The notes beneath the pieces are model-generated. The model had not been told where the DNA came from and did no database searches. It saw only the letters and a program-made list of their open reading frames with translations. A program made the position numbers and the translations under genes. From positions 744,001 through 808,000 of the forward strand of contig NZ_RAQI01000002.1 of assembly GCF_003610465.1 (NCBI RefSeq): a stretch of DNA of 64,000 bases. Reading direction: 5' to 3'. Source of the stretch: Xenorhabdus ehlersii. GTDB lineage: Bacteria; Pseudomonadota; Gammaproteobacteria; Enterobacterales; Enterobacteriaceae. Positions 1 through 11,320 of this stretch are shown here, one piece after another (within the stretch, counting starts at the first letter, position 1; the number at the start of each line of letters is the position of its first letter).

Positions 1-2556
1 TTGGCTGCACAAGGATTAGACAGCGACGTGATCCGTTCTGCCATCATGAAAGCCAATGTGAATTCGGCAAAAGGCAGTTTTGACGGACCCACTCGCTCCA
101 TCACCATATCCTCCAACGATCAAATGAAATCTATCGATGATTATCGCAATTTAATCGTGGCTTATAAAAATAATGCTCCGATTCGCTTACGTGATATCGC
201 CACCATTGAACAGGGAGCGGAAAATAGCAAATTGGGCGCATGGGCAAATGAAAAACCAGCCATCGTCATCAATGTTCAGCGCCAGCCTGGAGCAAATGTT
301 ATTGAAACTACGGATAATATCCGCATCATGTTGCCAGACTTGATCAACAGCCTGCCTAAATCTGTCAATGTGGAAATGCTGACAGATCGTACGGTCTCAA
401 TCCGCCATTCAGTCAAGGATGTTCAATTTGAACTGTTGCTGGCTATTGCACTGGTTGTCATGGTGATCTATCTGTTTCTGCGCAATGTCACGGCAACCCT
501 GATCCCAAGTATTGCCGTACCGCTTTCGCTGGTAGGTACATTTGCTGTGATGTATTTTTGCGGCTTTTCCGTCAATAACCTCACTTTAATGGCATTAACT
601 ATCGCAACCGGCTTCGTGGTGGATGATGCTATTGTGGTGATAGAAAATATTTCCCGTTACATTGAACGGGGAGAAAAACCGCTGGCAGCGGCGCTAAAAG
701 GAGCGGGAGAAATCGGCTTTACGATTATCTCCCTGACTTTCTCGCTAATCGCCGTCTTGATCCCTCTGCTGTTTATGGGGGATATTGTCGGGCGGTTGTT
801 CAGGGAATTCGCCATTACCCTCGCTGTCGCCATTTTAATTTCCGCCGTTGTCTCATTGACGCTCACACCGATGATGTGTGCAAGGATGCTGAAACCCGAA
901 GCTAATATTAAACACAATCGCTTCGAACAGGCGTGCGAACGCTTCTTTGAACGCATGATTGCCGTGTATGCTGTCTTCCTGAAACGGGTGCTGAATCACC
1001 CTTGGATGACGCTTGGTGTCGCATTCGGTACGTTGGCTCTGACCGCCCTACTCTACATCATGATCCCCAAGGGATTCTTTCCCTTGCAAGACAACGGCCT
1101 GATTCAGGGCACACTGGAAGCACCACAATCCATTTCATTCAATGCAATGGCAGATAAGCAACGACAAGTTACGGCTCTGTTATTAAAAGATCCTGCCGTG
1201 GACAATGTCACTACCTTTATTGGTGTCGATGGTAACAATCCAACATTGAATAATGCACGTCTTCAAATCACGTTGAAACCACTCAGCCAGCGTGACGACC
1301 GTATTGACGAGGTGATCCCACGCCTGCAAACGCGGATTGCTAAAGTCCCTGACGTCAAATTGTACCTGCAACCAACCCAGGATTTGACTATTGATACCCA
1401 AATATCACGCACGCAATACCAATTTACGTTGCAAGCGACTTCACTTGATGAACTCGCTATCTGGGTTCCCAAATTGCAATATGCGCTGAAACAACGACCA
1501 GAATTGATAGATATCGGTAACAATTGGCAAAATCAGGGGCTAGTGGCTTACCTTGATGTGAATAGGGATATGGCCAGCCGTTTTGGGATCTCTATGGCTG
1601 CCGTAGATAATGCTTTGTATAACGCGTTCGGCCAACGCTTGATTTCGACTATTTACACTCAATCAAATCAATATCGCGTTATCCTTGAGCAAGATACGAA
1701 GAATTCATCGGGGCTGGAAGCGATAAACCATCTTTATCTGACCGGTACTGATGGAAAAATGGTACCTCTTAAAACCATTGCCACCGTCGAACAGCGGCTG
1801 GGGAACTTGTCTATCGACCATCTACAACAATTTCCCGCTGCCACTTTTTCATTCAACGTAGCGAAAGATTCGTCCCTTGAACAAGCTGTCAATGCCGTCA
1901 AAGAGGCAGAACAAGCGATCCAAATGCCAAAAGACATCATTACCCAATTTCAAGGAGCAACGTTGGCGTTCCAGGACGCGCTCAGTAATACCCTCTGGCT
2001 GATTTTAGCTGCTGTTGTCGCCATGTATATCGTGCTCGGTATTTTGTACGAAAGCTTTATTCACCCTGTCACAATCTTATCAACCTTGCCTACCGCCGGA
2101 GTTGGCGCATTGTTGGCGTTGATGGCTGGCGGGTACGAGCTAGATATTATCGCCATCATTGGGATCATTCTCTTAATTGGTATTGTCAAGAAAAACGCCA
2201 TCATGATGATCGATTTTGCTCTGGCCGCCGAGCGGGAAAAAGGAATGACTCCTTATGAAGCTATTTACCAAGCCTGTCTGTTACGTTTCAGACCGATATT
2301 AATGACAACCATGGCAGCATTGCTGGGCGCACTGCCACTGATGTTGAGTACCGGTATTGGTGTAGAGTTGCGCCGTCCTTTAGGCGTCAGTATGGTGGGA
2401 GGTCTGATTATGAGCCAAATCCTAACCTTGTTCACAACCCCTGTAATTTATCTGCTGTTTGATCAGTTAGCACACTACCGTCGAAATAAAAACAATAAGA
2501 AAGATAAACAAATAAGGCTGGATAAATCCTCAGTTAATCATCAGGAGCCGCTGTGA
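1..2556 (+). CDS. mdtB: Multidrug RND efflux pump subunit MdtB, 5' end outside window
   Basis: C-terminal 851 residues of an inner-membrane RND transporter. MdtB pairs with MdtC and the periplasmic adaptor MdtA to export bile salts, novobiocin and similar compounds through TolC, driven by protons. E. coli MdtB is about 1040 residues, so roughly 190 residues lie before the window and the first codon shown is not a real start. Visible marks are the TM4 proton-relay segment [15 protein letters not shown] near residue 205 of this fragment and the TM10 segment [15 protein letters not shown] near residue 730. The stop overlaps the GTG start of mdtC (GTGA), so the two are translationally coupled. 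The MdtB assignment rests on the paired RND order followed by baeSR. Confidence 0.95.
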   Translation: MAAQGLDSDVIRSAIMKANVNSAKGSFDGPTRSITISSNDQMKSIDDYRNLIVAYKNNAPIRLRDIATIEQGAENSKLGAWANEKPAIVINVQRQPGANVIETTDNIRIMLPDLINSLPKSVNVEMLTDRTVSIRHSVKDVQFELLLAIALVVMVIYLFLRNVTATLIPSIAVPLSLVGTFAVMYFCGFSVNNLTLMALTIATGFVVDDAIVVIENISRYIERGEKPLAAALKGAGEIGFTIISLTFSLIAVLIPLLFMGDIVGRLFREFAITLAVAILISAVVSLTLTPMMCARMLKPEANIKHNRFEQACERFFERMIAVYAVFLKRVLNHPWMTLGVAFGTLALTALLYIMIPKGFFPLQDNGLIQGTLEAPQSISFNAMADKQRQVTALLLKDPAVDNVTTFIGVDGNNPTLNNARLQITLKPLSQRDDRIDEVIPRLQTRIAKVPDVKLYLQPTQDLTIDTQISRTQYQFTLQATSLDELAIWVPKLQYALKQRPELIDIGNNWQNQGLVAYLDVNRDMASRFGISMAAVDNALYNAFGQRLISTIYTQSNQYRVILEQDTKNSSGLEAINHLYLTGTDGKMVPLKTIATVEQRLGNLSIDHLQQFPAATFSFNVAKDSSLEQAVNAVKEAEQAIQMPKDIITQFQGATLAFQDALSNTLWLILAAVVAMYIVLGILYESFIHPVTILSTLPTAGVGALLALMAGGYELDIIAIIGIILLIGIVKKNAIMMIDFALAAEREKGMTPYEAIYQACLLRFRPILMTTMAALLGALPLMLSTGIGVELRRPLGVSMVGGLIMSQILTLFTTPVIYLLFDQLAHYRRNKNNKKDKQIRLDKSSVNHQEPL

Positions 2557-5500
2557 AATTCTTCGCCCTATTTATCCAGCGGCCAGTTGCCACCACATTG
2601 CTGAGTTTAGCCATTACTCTGTGTGGTGCGCTCAGTTTTGTCCTGCTGCCTGTATCGCCGCTGCCACAAGTTGATTTTCCTGTCATAACAGTTCAGGCTT
2701 CCATGCCCGGTGCGTCACCGGAAACGATGGCGTCTTCCGTAACGACACCGCTGGAACGCGCATTGGGCAGGATATCTGGGGTAAAAGAGATGTCTTCTGC
2801 CAGCTCACTGGGAAGTTCTTATATTTACCTGGAATTCGATCTCAATCGGGATATCAATGGCGCAGCACGGGATGTCCAGGCCGCCATCAATGCCGCTCAA
2901 AGCTTGTTACCTTCTGGTATGCCAGACAAGCCAAGATATCATAAAGCTAACTTATCAGACGCCCCAATCATGATCTTAACCCTCACCTCAGACAATTATA
3001 GTGAGGGCCAACTGTATGATCTTGCTTCCACCCGATTGGCTCAAAAAATTTCTCAGATAGAAGGTGTCAGCAAAGTCAGTGTCGGTGGTAGTTCATTACC
3101 CGCTATACGTGTTGAACTAAACCCTAATGCACTCTTCAATCAAGGTGTTTCTCTTAACGATGTCAGTAATGCCATCAATAATGCGAATGTCCGGCTCCCG
3201 ACAGGTCATATTGATTCCGATAATCAGATTTGGCAGCTACACACCAATGATGAATTGAAAACACCTGACAGTTACCGCTCAATTATTGTTCATTATAATA
3301 ATGGAGCACCTGTCAGATTGCAGGATGTTGCAAATGTTCAGAGTTCTGTCGAGGATATCCGCGCAGCAGGCATGTCTGGAAATAAGTCTGCAATTTCGCT
3401 TATTATCCGCCGTGAAGCCGGTGCAAATATCATCTCTACCGTTCAACGCATTCGTGATCAGTTTCCTGTCCTGAGAGCTTCTCTGCCTGCCAATATTCAG
3501 TTAAACGTTGCTCAGGATCGTTCACCGACCATTCACGCTTCTCTGCAAGAAGTAAAACGTGCATTAGCTATTGCCGTTGCCTTGGTTATTTTGGTTGTAT
3601 TTCTGTTTTTACGTTCTGGCCGGGCTACGCTGATTCCGGCAATTGCCGTTCCGGTATCGCTGATTGGTACTTTTACTGCCATGTATTTATGTGGTTTCAG
3701 CTTAAACAATCTTTCTCTGATGGCGTTAACTATTGCCACCGGATTTGTCGTCGATGATGCCATTGTGGTACTGGAGAATATTTCCCGCCATTTGAATGCA
3801 GGGTTAAAACCCATGCAAGCTGCTCTCAAAGGAACCAGGGAAGTTGGATTCACTGTGCTGGCTATGAGCTTATCACTTATTGCGGTATTTATTCCCCTTG
3901 TATTGATCGATGAATTACTCGGCAGATTATTCCGGGATTTTGCTGTTACCTTGGCAACGGCCATTGGGATTTCTCTGTTAGTTTCACTGACCTTAACCCC
4001 GATGATGTGTGCACATCTGCTCAAATCCACACCTAAAAATGCCCAGAAACAGGCACGGGGATTCGGTAAGGTATTGTTGAGAATTCAACAAGGCTATGCC
4101 CGTTCACTGAAATGGATACTCAATCATACTCGCTGGGTATTGTTGACATTAGTTGGCATTATCGTCCTGAATATCTGGCTCTATATCAGCATTCCGAAAA
4201 CATTTTTCCCGCAACAAGATACTGGGAAAATGTTAGGGTTTGTGGTTGCTGATCAAAGCATTTCATTTCAGGCCATGCATGAAAAAATGAAACGCTTTAT
4301 GCAGGTCGTCAATGATGATCCAACCGTCGATAATGTCGTGGGTTTTACTGGTGGTGACAGCATCAATACGGGCTTTATGTTCGTTTCGCTAAAGCCATTG
4401 AAAGAGCGTAGCGAAAGTATCCAACAAGTTATCACCCGCTTAAGAAGTAAACTGACCAATGAAGCGGGTGCACGTCTATATTTAGTTCCGGTTCAGGATC
4501 TGAGAAGTGGAGGACAAGGAGGTAAATCGACTTATCAGTTTAATTTGCTGTCGGATGATTTTGACGAACTGCGCAAATGGAGTCCTATCGTCAAGAAAGC
4601 ATTGGAAAAATTACCTCAATTGGTGGATGTAAACGCCGATGAAGACGAAGAGGCTAAAGGCGCTGAAATAGCAATTACCTATGATCGTGATGTGATGGCC
4701 CGTTTAGGCATCAATGTTGCCGAAGCAAATAATTTGCTCAACAACGCTTTTGGGCAGAGACAGGTTTCCACGATTTATGCTCCTTTGAATCAGTATAAAG
4801 TGGTCATGGAAGTTGCACCGCAATATAACCAAGATCCCAGTGCATTGGCGAAAATGTTCGTCCTTAATAGCAAAGGAGAACGCATTCCTCTCTCCTACTT
4901 TGCCCAATGGCGCCCTGCCAATGCACCATTGGACGTTTATCATCAAGAACTTTCAGCTTCTTCTACCATTGCCTTTGATGTGGCACCAGGCTATACGCTG
5001 TCTGATGCAATCAGTGCAATAGAAAGAACAATAACTGAGCTGGGTGTTCCTTCAGCAGTACGCAGCTCTTTTGCCGGCACAGCACAGGATTTTCAAGAGA
5101 GTGAGAATTCCCAACTCATGGTGATTCTGGCTGCTATAGTCACTGTTTATCTGGTGCTCGGTGTACTCTATGAAAGTTATATTCACCCTCTGACCATCCT
5201 TTCTACCCTACCTTCTGCGGGTATAGGTGCTTTGCTGGCTCTGGAACTGTTCAATACTCCCTTCAGCCTAATCGCCATGATTGGGATTATGCTATTGGTT
5301 GGTATTGTCAAGAAAAATGCCATTATCATGGTGGATTTTGCCCTTGAAGCTCAACGAAACGGTAAACTCAGTGCTCAGGAAGCGATTTTTCAGGCCAGTT
5401 TATTGCGATTCCGTCCGATCATGATGACGACGCTTTCCGCCCTGTTTGGTGCTTTACCTTTAGTACTGAGCAATGGGGATGGCGCAGAATTACGTTTCCC

Positions 5501-5651
5501 GCTGGGGATCACGATTGTTGGTGGCCTGGTGGTAAGCCAACTTCTCACTCTATATACCACGCCGGTGGTGTATCTGTTTTTTGACCAATTGCGTGAAAAA
5601 TGGCGCCATCGCAAAGCAACACCATCTCAGATAGTAGACCCAACTAGCTGA
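2553..5651 (+). CDS. mdtC: Multidrug RND efflux pump subunit MdtC
   Basis: Full-length RND transporter of 1032 residues (E. coli MdtC 1025). It forms the heterotrimeric inner-membrane pump with MdtB. The N-terminus [15 protein letters not shown] is the usual cytoplasmic lead-in to TM1. The proton-relay motif [15 protein letters not shown] lies near residue 400 and the TM10 relay [15 protein letters not shown] near residue 920; the large periplasmic loops lie between TM1-2 and TM7-8. The GTG start overlaps the mdtB stop. baeS follows after only 6 bp, so pump and sensor are probably cotranscribed. The MFS gene mdtD that sits between mdtC and baeS in E. coli is missing here. Confidence 0.97.
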   Translation: MKFFALFIQRPVATTLLSLAITLCGALSFVLLPVSPLPQVDFPVITVQASMPGASPETMASSVTTPLERALGRISGVKEMSSASSLGSSYIYLEFDLNRDINGAARDVQAAINAAQSLLPSGMPDKPRYHKANLSDAPIMILTLTSDNYSEGQLYDLASTRLAQKISQIEGVSKVSVGGSSLPAIRVELNPNALFNQGVSLNDVSNAINNANVRLPTGHIDSDNQIWQLHTNDELKTPDSYRSIIVHYNNGAPVRLQDVANVQSSVEDIRAAGMSGNKSAISLIIRREAGANIISTVQRIRDQFPVLRASLPANIQLNVAQDRSPTIHASLQEVKRALAIAVALVILVVFLFLRSGRATLIPAIAVPVSLIGTFTAMYLCGFSLNNLSLMALTIATGFVVDDAIVVLENISRHLNAGLKPMQAALKGTREVGFTVLAMSLSLIAVFIPLVLIDELLGRLFRDFAVTLATAIGISLLVSLTLTPMMCAHLLKSTPKNAQKQARGFGKVLLRIQQGYARSLKWILNHTRWVLLTLVGIIVLNIWLYISIPKTFFPQQDTGKMLGFVVADQSISFQAMHEKMKRFMQVVNDDPTVDNVVGFTGGDSINTGFMFVSLKPLKERSESIQQVITRLRSKLTNEAGARLYLVPVQDLRSGGQGGKSTYQFNLLSDDFDELRKWSPIVKKALEKLPQLVDVNADEDEEAKGAEIAITYDRDVMARLGINVAEANNLLNNAFGQRQVSTIYAPLNQYKVVMEVAPQYNQDPSALAKMFVLNSKGERIPLSYFAQWRPANAPLDVYHQELSASSTIAFDVAPGYTLSDAISAIERTITELGVPSAVRSSFAGTAQDFQESENSQLMVILAAIVTVYLVLGVLYESYIHPLTILSTLPSAGIGALLALELFNTPFSLIAMIGIMLLVGIVKKNAIIMVDFALEAQRNGKLSAQEAIFQASLLRFRPIMMTTLSALFGALPLVLSNGDGAELRFPLGITIVGGLVVSQLLTLYTTPVVYLFFDQLREKWRHRKATPSQIVDPTS

Positions 5652-5657
5652 ACCAGA

Positions 5658-7058
5658 ATGAAATTCAGGATAAAAATGGGTATCAGCAGTAAACTTTTTC
5701 TGGCAATTTTTGCCACTTGTATGCTGGTATTGGTCACAATGCATTGGGGCATTTATCTTAGCTTTCAGCATGGCTTTATTGGCTACATTAAACAAAATAG
5801 CCAAAATAGGGCAAATATGCTGGCACAAGCATTGACAGAACAATACCAGCAATATGGCAATTGGCATTTTTTGACCCAGAATGATCGCGCGATATTTCAA
5901 ATTATCCGTACGATTGAGCAGAGTGACATTCCTCATCAGAAAACCAAACCTCATGGTTGGCGTCCCCAATTTTGGGTTGTAGACACTCACATGCATCGTT
6001 TGGTCGGACATTCTAATGATATTCCGATAGAAAGTTATCGCGAACCGGTCACCTATAAAAATAATATTGTCGGTTGGGTAATTGTCAGTGCATCAGACAA
6101 AATTACCCGTCAGGCTGATATTAGCTTTGCCCACCAGCAGCAATTCACCAGTTGGGCTATTGTCGGTTTTTCCACCCTATTGGCATTAATCGCCACTTTT
6201 CTTCTCTCACGTGGCCTTTTAAGACCGGTTAAGCGGCTAGTGGAAGGTACACATAAACTCGCGGCAGGCGATTTCAGCATTCGTGTCGTTCCATCCAGTA
6301 AAGATGAAATCGGTAAATTGGCAATGAATTTTAACCAACTTGCCAGCACGCTGGAAAAAAATGAACAGATGCGCCGTGATTATATGGCCGATATCTCCCA
6401 TGAACTGCGTACTCCACTTTCTGTACTGCGTGGTGAACTGGAAGCCTTACAAGATGGTGTACGGAAACCAACACAGGAAACTATCCATTCCTTGCTTGCG
6501 GAAGTGACTACCTTAACAAAACTGGTAGACGATCTACATTTATTATCCCTTTCTAATCGTGGTTCGCTAGCTTATAGAAAAGAGTCTGTTAATGTCAGTG
6601 AATTATTGCAATTCTCCGTAGCGAATTATCATGGTCGTTTTGCAGATAAGCAAATCACGTTAGCATTGAATTTAAAAGAAAACATAATACTGCTTGCTGA
6701 TCCAAATCGGCTAACACAATTATTTAATAATTTGCTGGAAAATAGCCTGCGTTACACCAATGAGCATGGAAAGGTCATTATTTGTGGATATTCAAATCAG
6801 CAAAAATGGATATTGGATATGCAGGACAGTGCACCTGGATTAACTGTTGAACAATGCCAGCATGTTTTTGAACGTTTTTATCGTTGCGAATCTTCCCGTA
6901 ACCGCGCAAGCGGAGGTTCAGGGCTTGGGTTGGCGATTTGCTATAACATTGTTGAAGCCCATAATGGAATAATTCATGCAGAAAGCTCACCTTTAGGTGG
7001 TATTAAAATTCACGTAGAATTACCGTTGATTACATCGTCTGAACTTGAAACACAATGA
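5658..7058 (+). CDS. baeS: Envelope-stress sensor histidine kinase BaeS
   Basis: Inner-membrane sensor kinase, 466 residues, that phosphorylates BaeR in response to envelope damage and toxic compounds. Order: TM1 about residues 12-32, periplasmic sensor about 33-162, TM2 about 165-185, HAMP about 186-238, HisKA with the H-box [10 protein letters not shown] (His248), then an ATPase domain with an N-box ([10 protein letters not shown]) and a G-box ([10 protein letters not shown]). The ATG at 5658 gives the same N-terminal spacing as E. coli BaeS; an ATG at 5676 with a better ribosome site (CAGGA) is an alternative. It overlaps baeR by 4 bp. Confidence 0.96.
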   Translation: MKFRIKMGISSKLFLAIFATCMLVLVTMHWGIYLSFQHGFIGYIKQNSQNRANMLAQALTEQYQQYGNWHFLTQNDRAIFQIIRTIEQSDIPHQKTKPHGWRPQFWVVDTHMHRLVGHSNDIPIESYREPVTYKNNIVGWVIVSASDKITRQADISFAHQQQFTSWAIVGFSTLLALIATFLLSRGLLRPVKRLVEGTHKLAAGDFSIRVVPSSKDEIGKLAMNFNQLASTLEKNEQMRRDYMADISHELRTPLSVLRGELEALQDGVRKPTQETIHSLLAEVTTLTKLVDDLHLLSLSNRGSLAYRKESVNVSELLQFSVANYHGRFADKQITLALNLKENIILLADPNRLTQLFNNLLENSLRYTNEHGKVIICGYSNQQKWILDMQDSAPGLTVEQCQHVFERFYRCESSRNRASGGSGLGLAICYNIVEAHNGIIHAESSPLGGIKIHVELPLITSSELETQ

Positions 7059-7762
7059 GTACACACCTTACACAATATACTGTTCTCATCGTTGAAGATG
7101 AACCAAAGTTGGGGCAACTACTGGTTGATTATCTACAATCCGCAGATTACCAAACCCAATGGCTCAAACGTGGCGATGAAGTCATCGCTCATGTGCAAAA
7201 ATACCACCCTCATATTATCTTGCTTGATCTTATGCTGCCCGGTCTTGACGGATTATCGATCTGTCGGGAACTGCGTAAATTTTCAGATATCCCGATTGTC
7301 ATGATGACTGCAAAAACGGAAGAAATTGACCGACTGCTCGGCTTAGAAATTGGGGCTGACGATTATATTTGTAAACCTTATAGTCCGCGGGAAATGATAG
7401 CCAGAGTAAAGACAATCTTACGCCGTTGTTACCGTCCGAAAGAGATCATCAGTGAGCAAAATGCACTGACCATTGACGAAAAACACTTTCAGGCGCGTTA
7501 TTTTGAACAGGCGCTTGAATTAACGCCGGTTGAATTCCGTCTGCTCAAAATTATATCCAGCCAACCAGGGCGGGTTTTTTCCCGTGATCAACTATTGAAT
7601 AACCTTTATAACGATCATCGCATTGTGAATGACCGTACTATTGATAGCCATATTAAAAATTTGCGCCGAAAACTGGAGCAACTGGATGGGGATAAATCTT
7701 TTATCCGTTCCATTTATGGATTAGGTTATCGTTGGGAAGCTGAAATCTGTCGTTTGATGTGA
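7055..7762 (+). CDS. baeR: Response regulator BaeR
   Basis: OmpR/PhoB-type response regulator, 235 residues, the DNA-binding partner of BaeS and activator of mdtABC and other envelope-stress genes in relatives. The receiver domain (about 8-125) shows the acidic pair EDE near residue 15, the phospho-acceptor Asp58 in LLDLMLPG and the conserved Lys in CKPYSP. The C-terminal winged helix (about 135-232) ends with the recognition-helix region [14 protein letters not shown] and the wing GLGYRWE. The ATG overlaps the baeS stop (ATGA), indicating coupled translation. It is the last gene of the mdt-bae operon; a hairpin follows 2 bp downstream. Confidence 0.97.
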   Translation: MSTHLTQYTVLIVEDEPKLGQLLVDYLQSADYQTQWLKRGDEVIAHVQKYHPHIILLDLMLPGLDGLSICRELRKFSDIPIVMMTAKTEEIDRLLGLEIGADDYICKPYSPREMIARVKTILRRCYRPKEIISEQNALTIDEKHFQARYFEQALELTPVEFRLLKIISSQPGRVFSRDQLLNNLYNDHRIVNDRTIDSHIKNLRRKLEQLDGDKSFIRSIYGLGYRWEAEICRLM

Positions 7763-7764
7763 CA

Positions 7765-7795
7765 CAGTAACCGGCATTAACCATGCCAGTTACTG
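7765..7795. terminator. Hairpin between convergent baeR and MFS gene
   Basis: Inverted repeat CAGTAAC with GTTACTG enclosing GGCAT and ATGCC, loop TAACC. It lies between two convergent genes, so it could stop transcription from both sides, but neither side has a clear run of U residues. Confidence 0.4.
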
Positions 7796-7815
7796 CTGTA
7801 ACTCTCGTCACATGC

Positions 7816-8994
7816 TTATGATTGCTTTTTTTCAACGTTCAAAGTTCTTTTACCATCAAGCAAACCTGAAATGACAGCTAATAACAATGCCAGTGAGGCT
7901 AATAAACCTCCTGCCAGATTGAGGGAGGTATAGCCATAATGAGATGCGATGATTACACCCCCCAACCATGCTCCAACTGCATTACCCAAATTAAAGAATC
8001 CAATATTGACAGAGGAAACAAGATTAGGTGCACCAGCCTCCTGAGCTTTATCCATCACCAAACGCTGGATTGGCGATACGGTGGCAAAACCCAATGCTGC
8101 CATTAAAAATATACTCAAACAAGCAACGAACTGATTGTCACCATAAACCCAGAAGATAAATAGAATTAAGGATTGTAGTCCTAACGTCCAATATAACAAT
8201 GGCATCATCGCCTTATCTGCAAGTTTTCCACCTACAATATTGCCAAAGAAAAACCCTAGCCCCAACACCAGCAGGAGCCATGTTATTGCGCTTTCAGAGA
8301 ATCCTGCAATATTGATCATCAATGGCGCGATATAAGTAATCGTCGTAAAAAATGCGGCAGGGCCTAAGACTGTGATCCCCATAGCCAAAAGAACATGGAT
8401 ATTGGTGAACGCCTGCAATTCCTTTTTAATACTGGCAGGCGCTTTTTGCTCGAATTTAGGTAATAACTTTAAAATCCCAACTAATGCGATAATGCCAATA
8501 ACCGTAATTATTGCAAAAGTGATACGCCAAGAAATCGCTTTTCCTACCCATGTTCCAAGTGGTATGCCAACCAAATTAGCCAGTGTCATTCCACTAAACA
8601 TAAATGCAATAGCAGTGGTTTTTTTATTTTCTGGCACTAGCTCAGCAGCAATAATTGCACCAATTCCCATAAAAGCGCCGTGGGTTAAGGAGGCCACAAT
8701 CCGGCCAATAATTGCCAGATAAAATGTTGGGGAAAAGGTGGTCAGTGCATTTCCGATAATAAATAATATCATTAACATGGAAAGCATCTTTTTCCTTTCT
8801 ATACCTCCCCCCAATATGATTAGAACAGGCGCTCCAACAAATACACCAAGCGCATAACTGGTTACCATATACCCCGCGGTTGGTATTGAAATACTAAATT
8901 CGGTTGCGATTTCAGGAAGTAAACCAGCGACAATGAATTCGGTTGTAGCGATCCCAAATGTCGCTATGGCTAGAGCCCAAATAGCTACAGGCAT
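7816..8994 (-). CDS. MFS drug/sugar exporter, DHA1 family (YdhP/AraJ-like)
   Basis: Predicted 12-TM major facilitator of 392 residues. The N-terminus (IATFGIATTEFIVAGLLPEI) and the segment SLTHGAFMGIGAIIAAELVP are typical of the DHA1 arabinose-efflux/YdhP/Bcr group, proton-coupled exporters of drugs or sugars; the substrate cannot be read from the sequence. The start is supported by an AGGAG ribosome site 6 bp before the ATG. It points toward baeR and diverges from yegP. It is not an obvious displaced mdtD, which is longer and belongs to a 14-TM group, so it probably has its own promoter in the 250-bp gap upstream. Confidence 0.85.
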   Translation of the reverse strand: MPVAIWALAIATFGIATTEFIVAGLLPEIATEFSISIPTAGYMVTSYALGVFVGAPVLIILGGGIERKKMLSMLMILFIIGNALTTFSPTFYLAIIGRIVASLTHGAFMGIGAIIAAELVPENKKTTAIAFMFSGMTLANLVGIPLGTWVGKAISWRITFAIITVIGIIALVGILKLLPKFEQKAPASIKKELQAFTNIHVLLAMGITVLGPAAFFTTITYIAPLMINIAGFSESAITWLLLVLGLGFFFGNIVGGKLADKAMMPLLYWTLGLQSLILFIFWVYGDNQFVACLSIFLMAALGFATVSPIQRLVMDKAQEAGAPNLVSSVNIGFFNLGNAVGAWLGGVIIASHYGYTSLNLAGGLLASLALLLAVISGLLDGKRTLNVEKKQS

Positions 8995-9247
8995 GGAGAA
9001 CTCCTAATAATAGGCTGTATTAATCGAATTATATTGCAACGGTGTGTCGTTATCTCTGAGAGAAACTGTAATATATTCGTGCAAAAGCCAATTTGGAAGT
9101 AGTTGTAAATTAATCGCCTCATACAAAATAGTCATCATGTTCTATAAGATAGCGGGACAGAGGATAAATTTTTCTCATCAAACCCCTTGACTGTATAAAA
9201 TTCAAGCTAAACTTAAGCTGATAATTACCCAATCAGGAGAATTTCTT

Positions 9248-9592
9248 ATGGCTACTGGGCATTATGATCTTAAGAAAACAAAGAACGGGCAATTTTATTT
9301 CAATCTGGTGGCGGCAAACGGTGACATTATTCTGAGCAGTGAAATGTATACCACCAAGGCTGCTGCCAATAAAGGTATTCACTCTGTGCAAGTTAATTCT
9401 CCCGATAAAACTCGCCATGAAGTGAGAAAAAACAAATCAGGCAAACCTTATTTTGTCCTGAAAGCCCGAAACCACCAAATTATCGCTATCAGTGAAACTC
9501 ATACCAATGAAACAAACATGAAGAAATCTATTCAGTCTGTCATGAAAATCGGGCCAACAGAAAGTATTCGTGACCTCACCAAGCAAAATTAG
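9248..9592 (+). CDS. yegP: YegP family protein (tandem DUF1508 / UPF0339)
   Basis: Small soluble protein of 114 residues made of two tandem DUF1508 repeats, about residues 1-52 and 55-105. Each carries the NGxxYFxLxAxNxxII pattern (NGQFYFNLVAANGDII and SGKPYFVLKARNHQII) and a following helix (GIHSV, SIQSV). The fold is known in the family but the function is not. A good AGGAG site precedes the ATG. The order baeR ... yegP, yegQ is the same as in E. coli apart from the inserted MFS gene. A hairpin terminator follows, separating it from trhP. Confidence 0.92.
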   Translation: MATGHYDLKKTKNGQFYFNLVAANGDIILSSEMYTTKAAANKGIHSVQVNSPDKTRHEVRKNKSGKPYFVLKARNHQIIAISETHTNETNMKKSIQSVMKIGPTESIRDLTKQN

Positions 9593-9610
9593 CAGGTATA
9601 ATTAATGACT

Positions 9611-9645
9611 CGCGCCGTATCCCCGGCGCGCTTTCTGTATTTTCC
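9611..9645 (+). terminator. Rho-independent terminator after yegP
   Basis: Stem CGCGCC / GGCGCG with an 8-nt loop, followed by CTTTCTGTATTTT. It ends the yegP transcript before the trhP promoter region. Confidence 0.65.
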
Positions 9646-9768
9646 ATAATATATTTGTGCTAATGATAAAATAGGCGTTAAAATCCCCTCCCTTAAACCT
9701 TACCCTTAGTAATGATATCAAGACCGGGTAAGGGCTGACTTGAACTCAGACCGAGAACGTTAAAAAAT

Positions 9769-11133
9769 ATGTTTACTCCAGAATTACTTTCTCCTGCCGG
9801 CTCTTTGAAAAACATGCGGTACGCATTCGCTTATGGCGCAGATGCCATTTATGCCGGACAACCTCGCTATAGCTTGCGCGTTCGTAATAATGAATTTAAT
9901 CATGAGACATTGGCACAAGGCATTAAGGAGGCACATGAATTAGGCAAACGTTTTTATGTCGTTGTCAATATCGCACCACATAACGCGAAGCTGAAAACGT
10001 TTATTCGTGACTTAAAACCCGTCGTAGAAATGGGACCTGATGCTTTGATTATGTCTGATCCAGGCTTAATTATGATGGTGCGCGAAACATTTCCTGAAAT
10101 AGATATTCATCTTTCAGTTCAAGCCAATGCGGTTAACTGGGCTACGGTCAAATTCTGGAAACAGATGGGATTGACGCGAGTCATTCTTTCCCGTGAACTC
10201 TCACTGGAAGAAATTGCTGAAATCCGTCAGCAAGTGCCTGATATGGAACTTGAGGTTTTTGTGCATGGCGCACTTTGTATGGCTTATTCTGGTCGTTGCC
10301 TGTTATCGGGCTATATCAACAAACGCGATCCTAATCAGGGCACTTGCACCAATGCCTGTCGCTGGGAGTACAATGTGCAGGAAGGCAAGGAAGATAGTGT
10401 TGGCAATATTGTCCATATGCATGACCCTATTCCTGTTAAGAACATTGAGCCAACACTGGGCCAGGGAGCACCAACGGATAAAGTCTTCATGATAGAAGAA
10501 GCCAAGCGTCCTGGCGAATATATGTCAGCGTTTGAAGATGAACATGGTACTTATATCATGAACTCCAAAGACTTACGGGCTCTTGAACATGTGGAAAGAT
10601 TAACCAAGATGGGGGTTCACTCACTGAAAATCGAAGGCCGCACCAAATCTTTTTATTATTGTGCCCGCACCGCCCAAGTATATCGCCGTGCCATAGATGA
10701 TGCTGCTGCTGGAAAACCCTTCGATCCAACATTGATGACCACATTAGAAGGTTTGGCGCACCGTGGCTATACAGAAGGTTTCCTGCGCCGTCATACCCAT
10801 GATGCCTACCAAACTTACGAATACGGCTATTCCGTATCAGACACTCAACAATTCGTTGGTGAATTTACTGGCAATCGAGTCAACGGACTGGCAGAAGTTG
10901 CCGTGAAGAATAAATTTCTTGTCGGGGATCATCTGGAACTCATGACTCCATCGGGAAATATTAACTTCACGTTAGAATCCATGACAAATAAAAAAGGCCA
11001 GGCCGTGGAAATTGCGCCGGGTGATGGGCATCTCGTTTATCTTCCTATTCCTGAAGAAATTAAGCTGGATTATGCTTTACTTGTGCGAAACTTAAAAGGT
11101 GGCAATACCAGAGCACCTCATCCATATGAATGA
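9769..11133 (+). CDS. trhP: tRNA U34 hydroxylation protein TrhP (YegQ), U32 peptidase-like
   Basis: 454-residue member of the U32 'peptidase' family (E. coli YegQ/TrhP 453). In E. coli it is needed for prephenate-dependent formation of 5-hydroxyuridine at the wobble base U34, the precursor of cmo5U. The N-terminus (ELLSPAGSLKNMRYAFAYGA) and the central signature EVFVHGALCMAYSGRCLLS are diagnostic. Four cysteines, Cys170, Cys177, Cys193 and Cys197, form the expected iron-sulphur site. The C-terminal third is the usual collagenase-like tail (AHRGYTEGFLRR). It stands alone between the yegP terminator and cyaR, as in E. coli. Confidence 0.95.
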   Translation: MFTPELLSPAGSLKNMRYAFAYGADAIYAGQPRYSLRVRNNEFNHETLAQGIKEAHELGKRFYVVVNIAPHNAKLKTFIRDLKPVVEMGPDALIMSDPGLIMMVRETFPEIDIHLSVQANAVNWATVKFWKQMGLTRVILSRELSLEEIAEIRQQVPDMELEVFVHGALCMAYSGRCLLSGYINKRDPNQGTCTNACRWEYNVQEGKEDSVGNIVHMHDPIPVKNIEPTLGQGAPTDKVFMIEEAKRPGEYMSAFEDEHGTYIMNSKDLRALEHVERLTKMGVHSLKIEGRTKSFYYCARTAQVYRRAIDDAAAGKPFDPTLMTTLEGLAHRGYTEGFLRRHTHDAYQTYEYGYSVSDTQQFVGEFTGNRVNGLAEVAVKNKFLVGDHLELMTPSGNINFTLESMTNKKGQAVEIAPGDGHLVYLPIPEEIKLDYALLVRNLKGGNTRAPHPYE

Positions 11134-11181
11134 CAAGCGAAATAATCCGAAATAGGATTTTAAAGAAATTAATCTATTTTT

Positions 11182-11224
11182 TTAGAAATAGATCACATCA
11201 ATGCTAATTTATTTCTCGTATTAT
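11182..11224 (+). promoter_or_regulatory. cyaR promoter with CRP site
   Basis: A CRP-like site at 11182-11197 (TTAGA-N6-TCACA, right half perfect) is centred about 41.5 bp before the predicted start of CyaR near 11231. A -10 box TATTAT lies at 11219-11224. This is class II geometry, as known for E. coli cyaR, which depends on CRP-cAMP. Confidence 0.7.
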
Positions 11225-11229
11225 CAGTT

Positions 11230-11320
11230 CTGAAAAATAAAGAACTAAAAAATTTTTACTGTAAGACTAGGAACCACCTCCTTGGCTAGCTCAATCTCCC
11301 TTGGGCTGGCCTTTTCTTTT
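11230..11320 (+). ncRNA. cyaR: Small regulatory RNA CyaR (RyeE)
   Basis: About 90-nt Hfq-dependent RNA. The seed region AGGAACCACCTCCTT at 11269-11283 is identical to the core of E. coli CyaR that pairs with ribosome sites of ompX, luxS, nadE and yqaE mRNAs. The 5' end (TCTGAAAAA) also resembles E. coli. A terminator stem of 11 bp (11284-11294 with 11301-11311, loop TCTCCC) is followed by TTTTCTTTT. Its position directly downstream of trhP/yegQ matches E. coli. The exact 5' end is inferred from the promoter. Targets in this organism are unknown. Confidence 0.93.

Noticed and set aside
3533..4030. 165-codon minus-strand ORF inside mdtC
   Set aside because: It is antisense to highly conserved RND coding sequence; no motif and no ribosome site. 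A shadow of mdtC codon use.
5550..6011. 153-codon minus-strand ORF across mdtC/baeS
   Set aside because: Antisense to two well-supported genes and their junction; no family resemblance.
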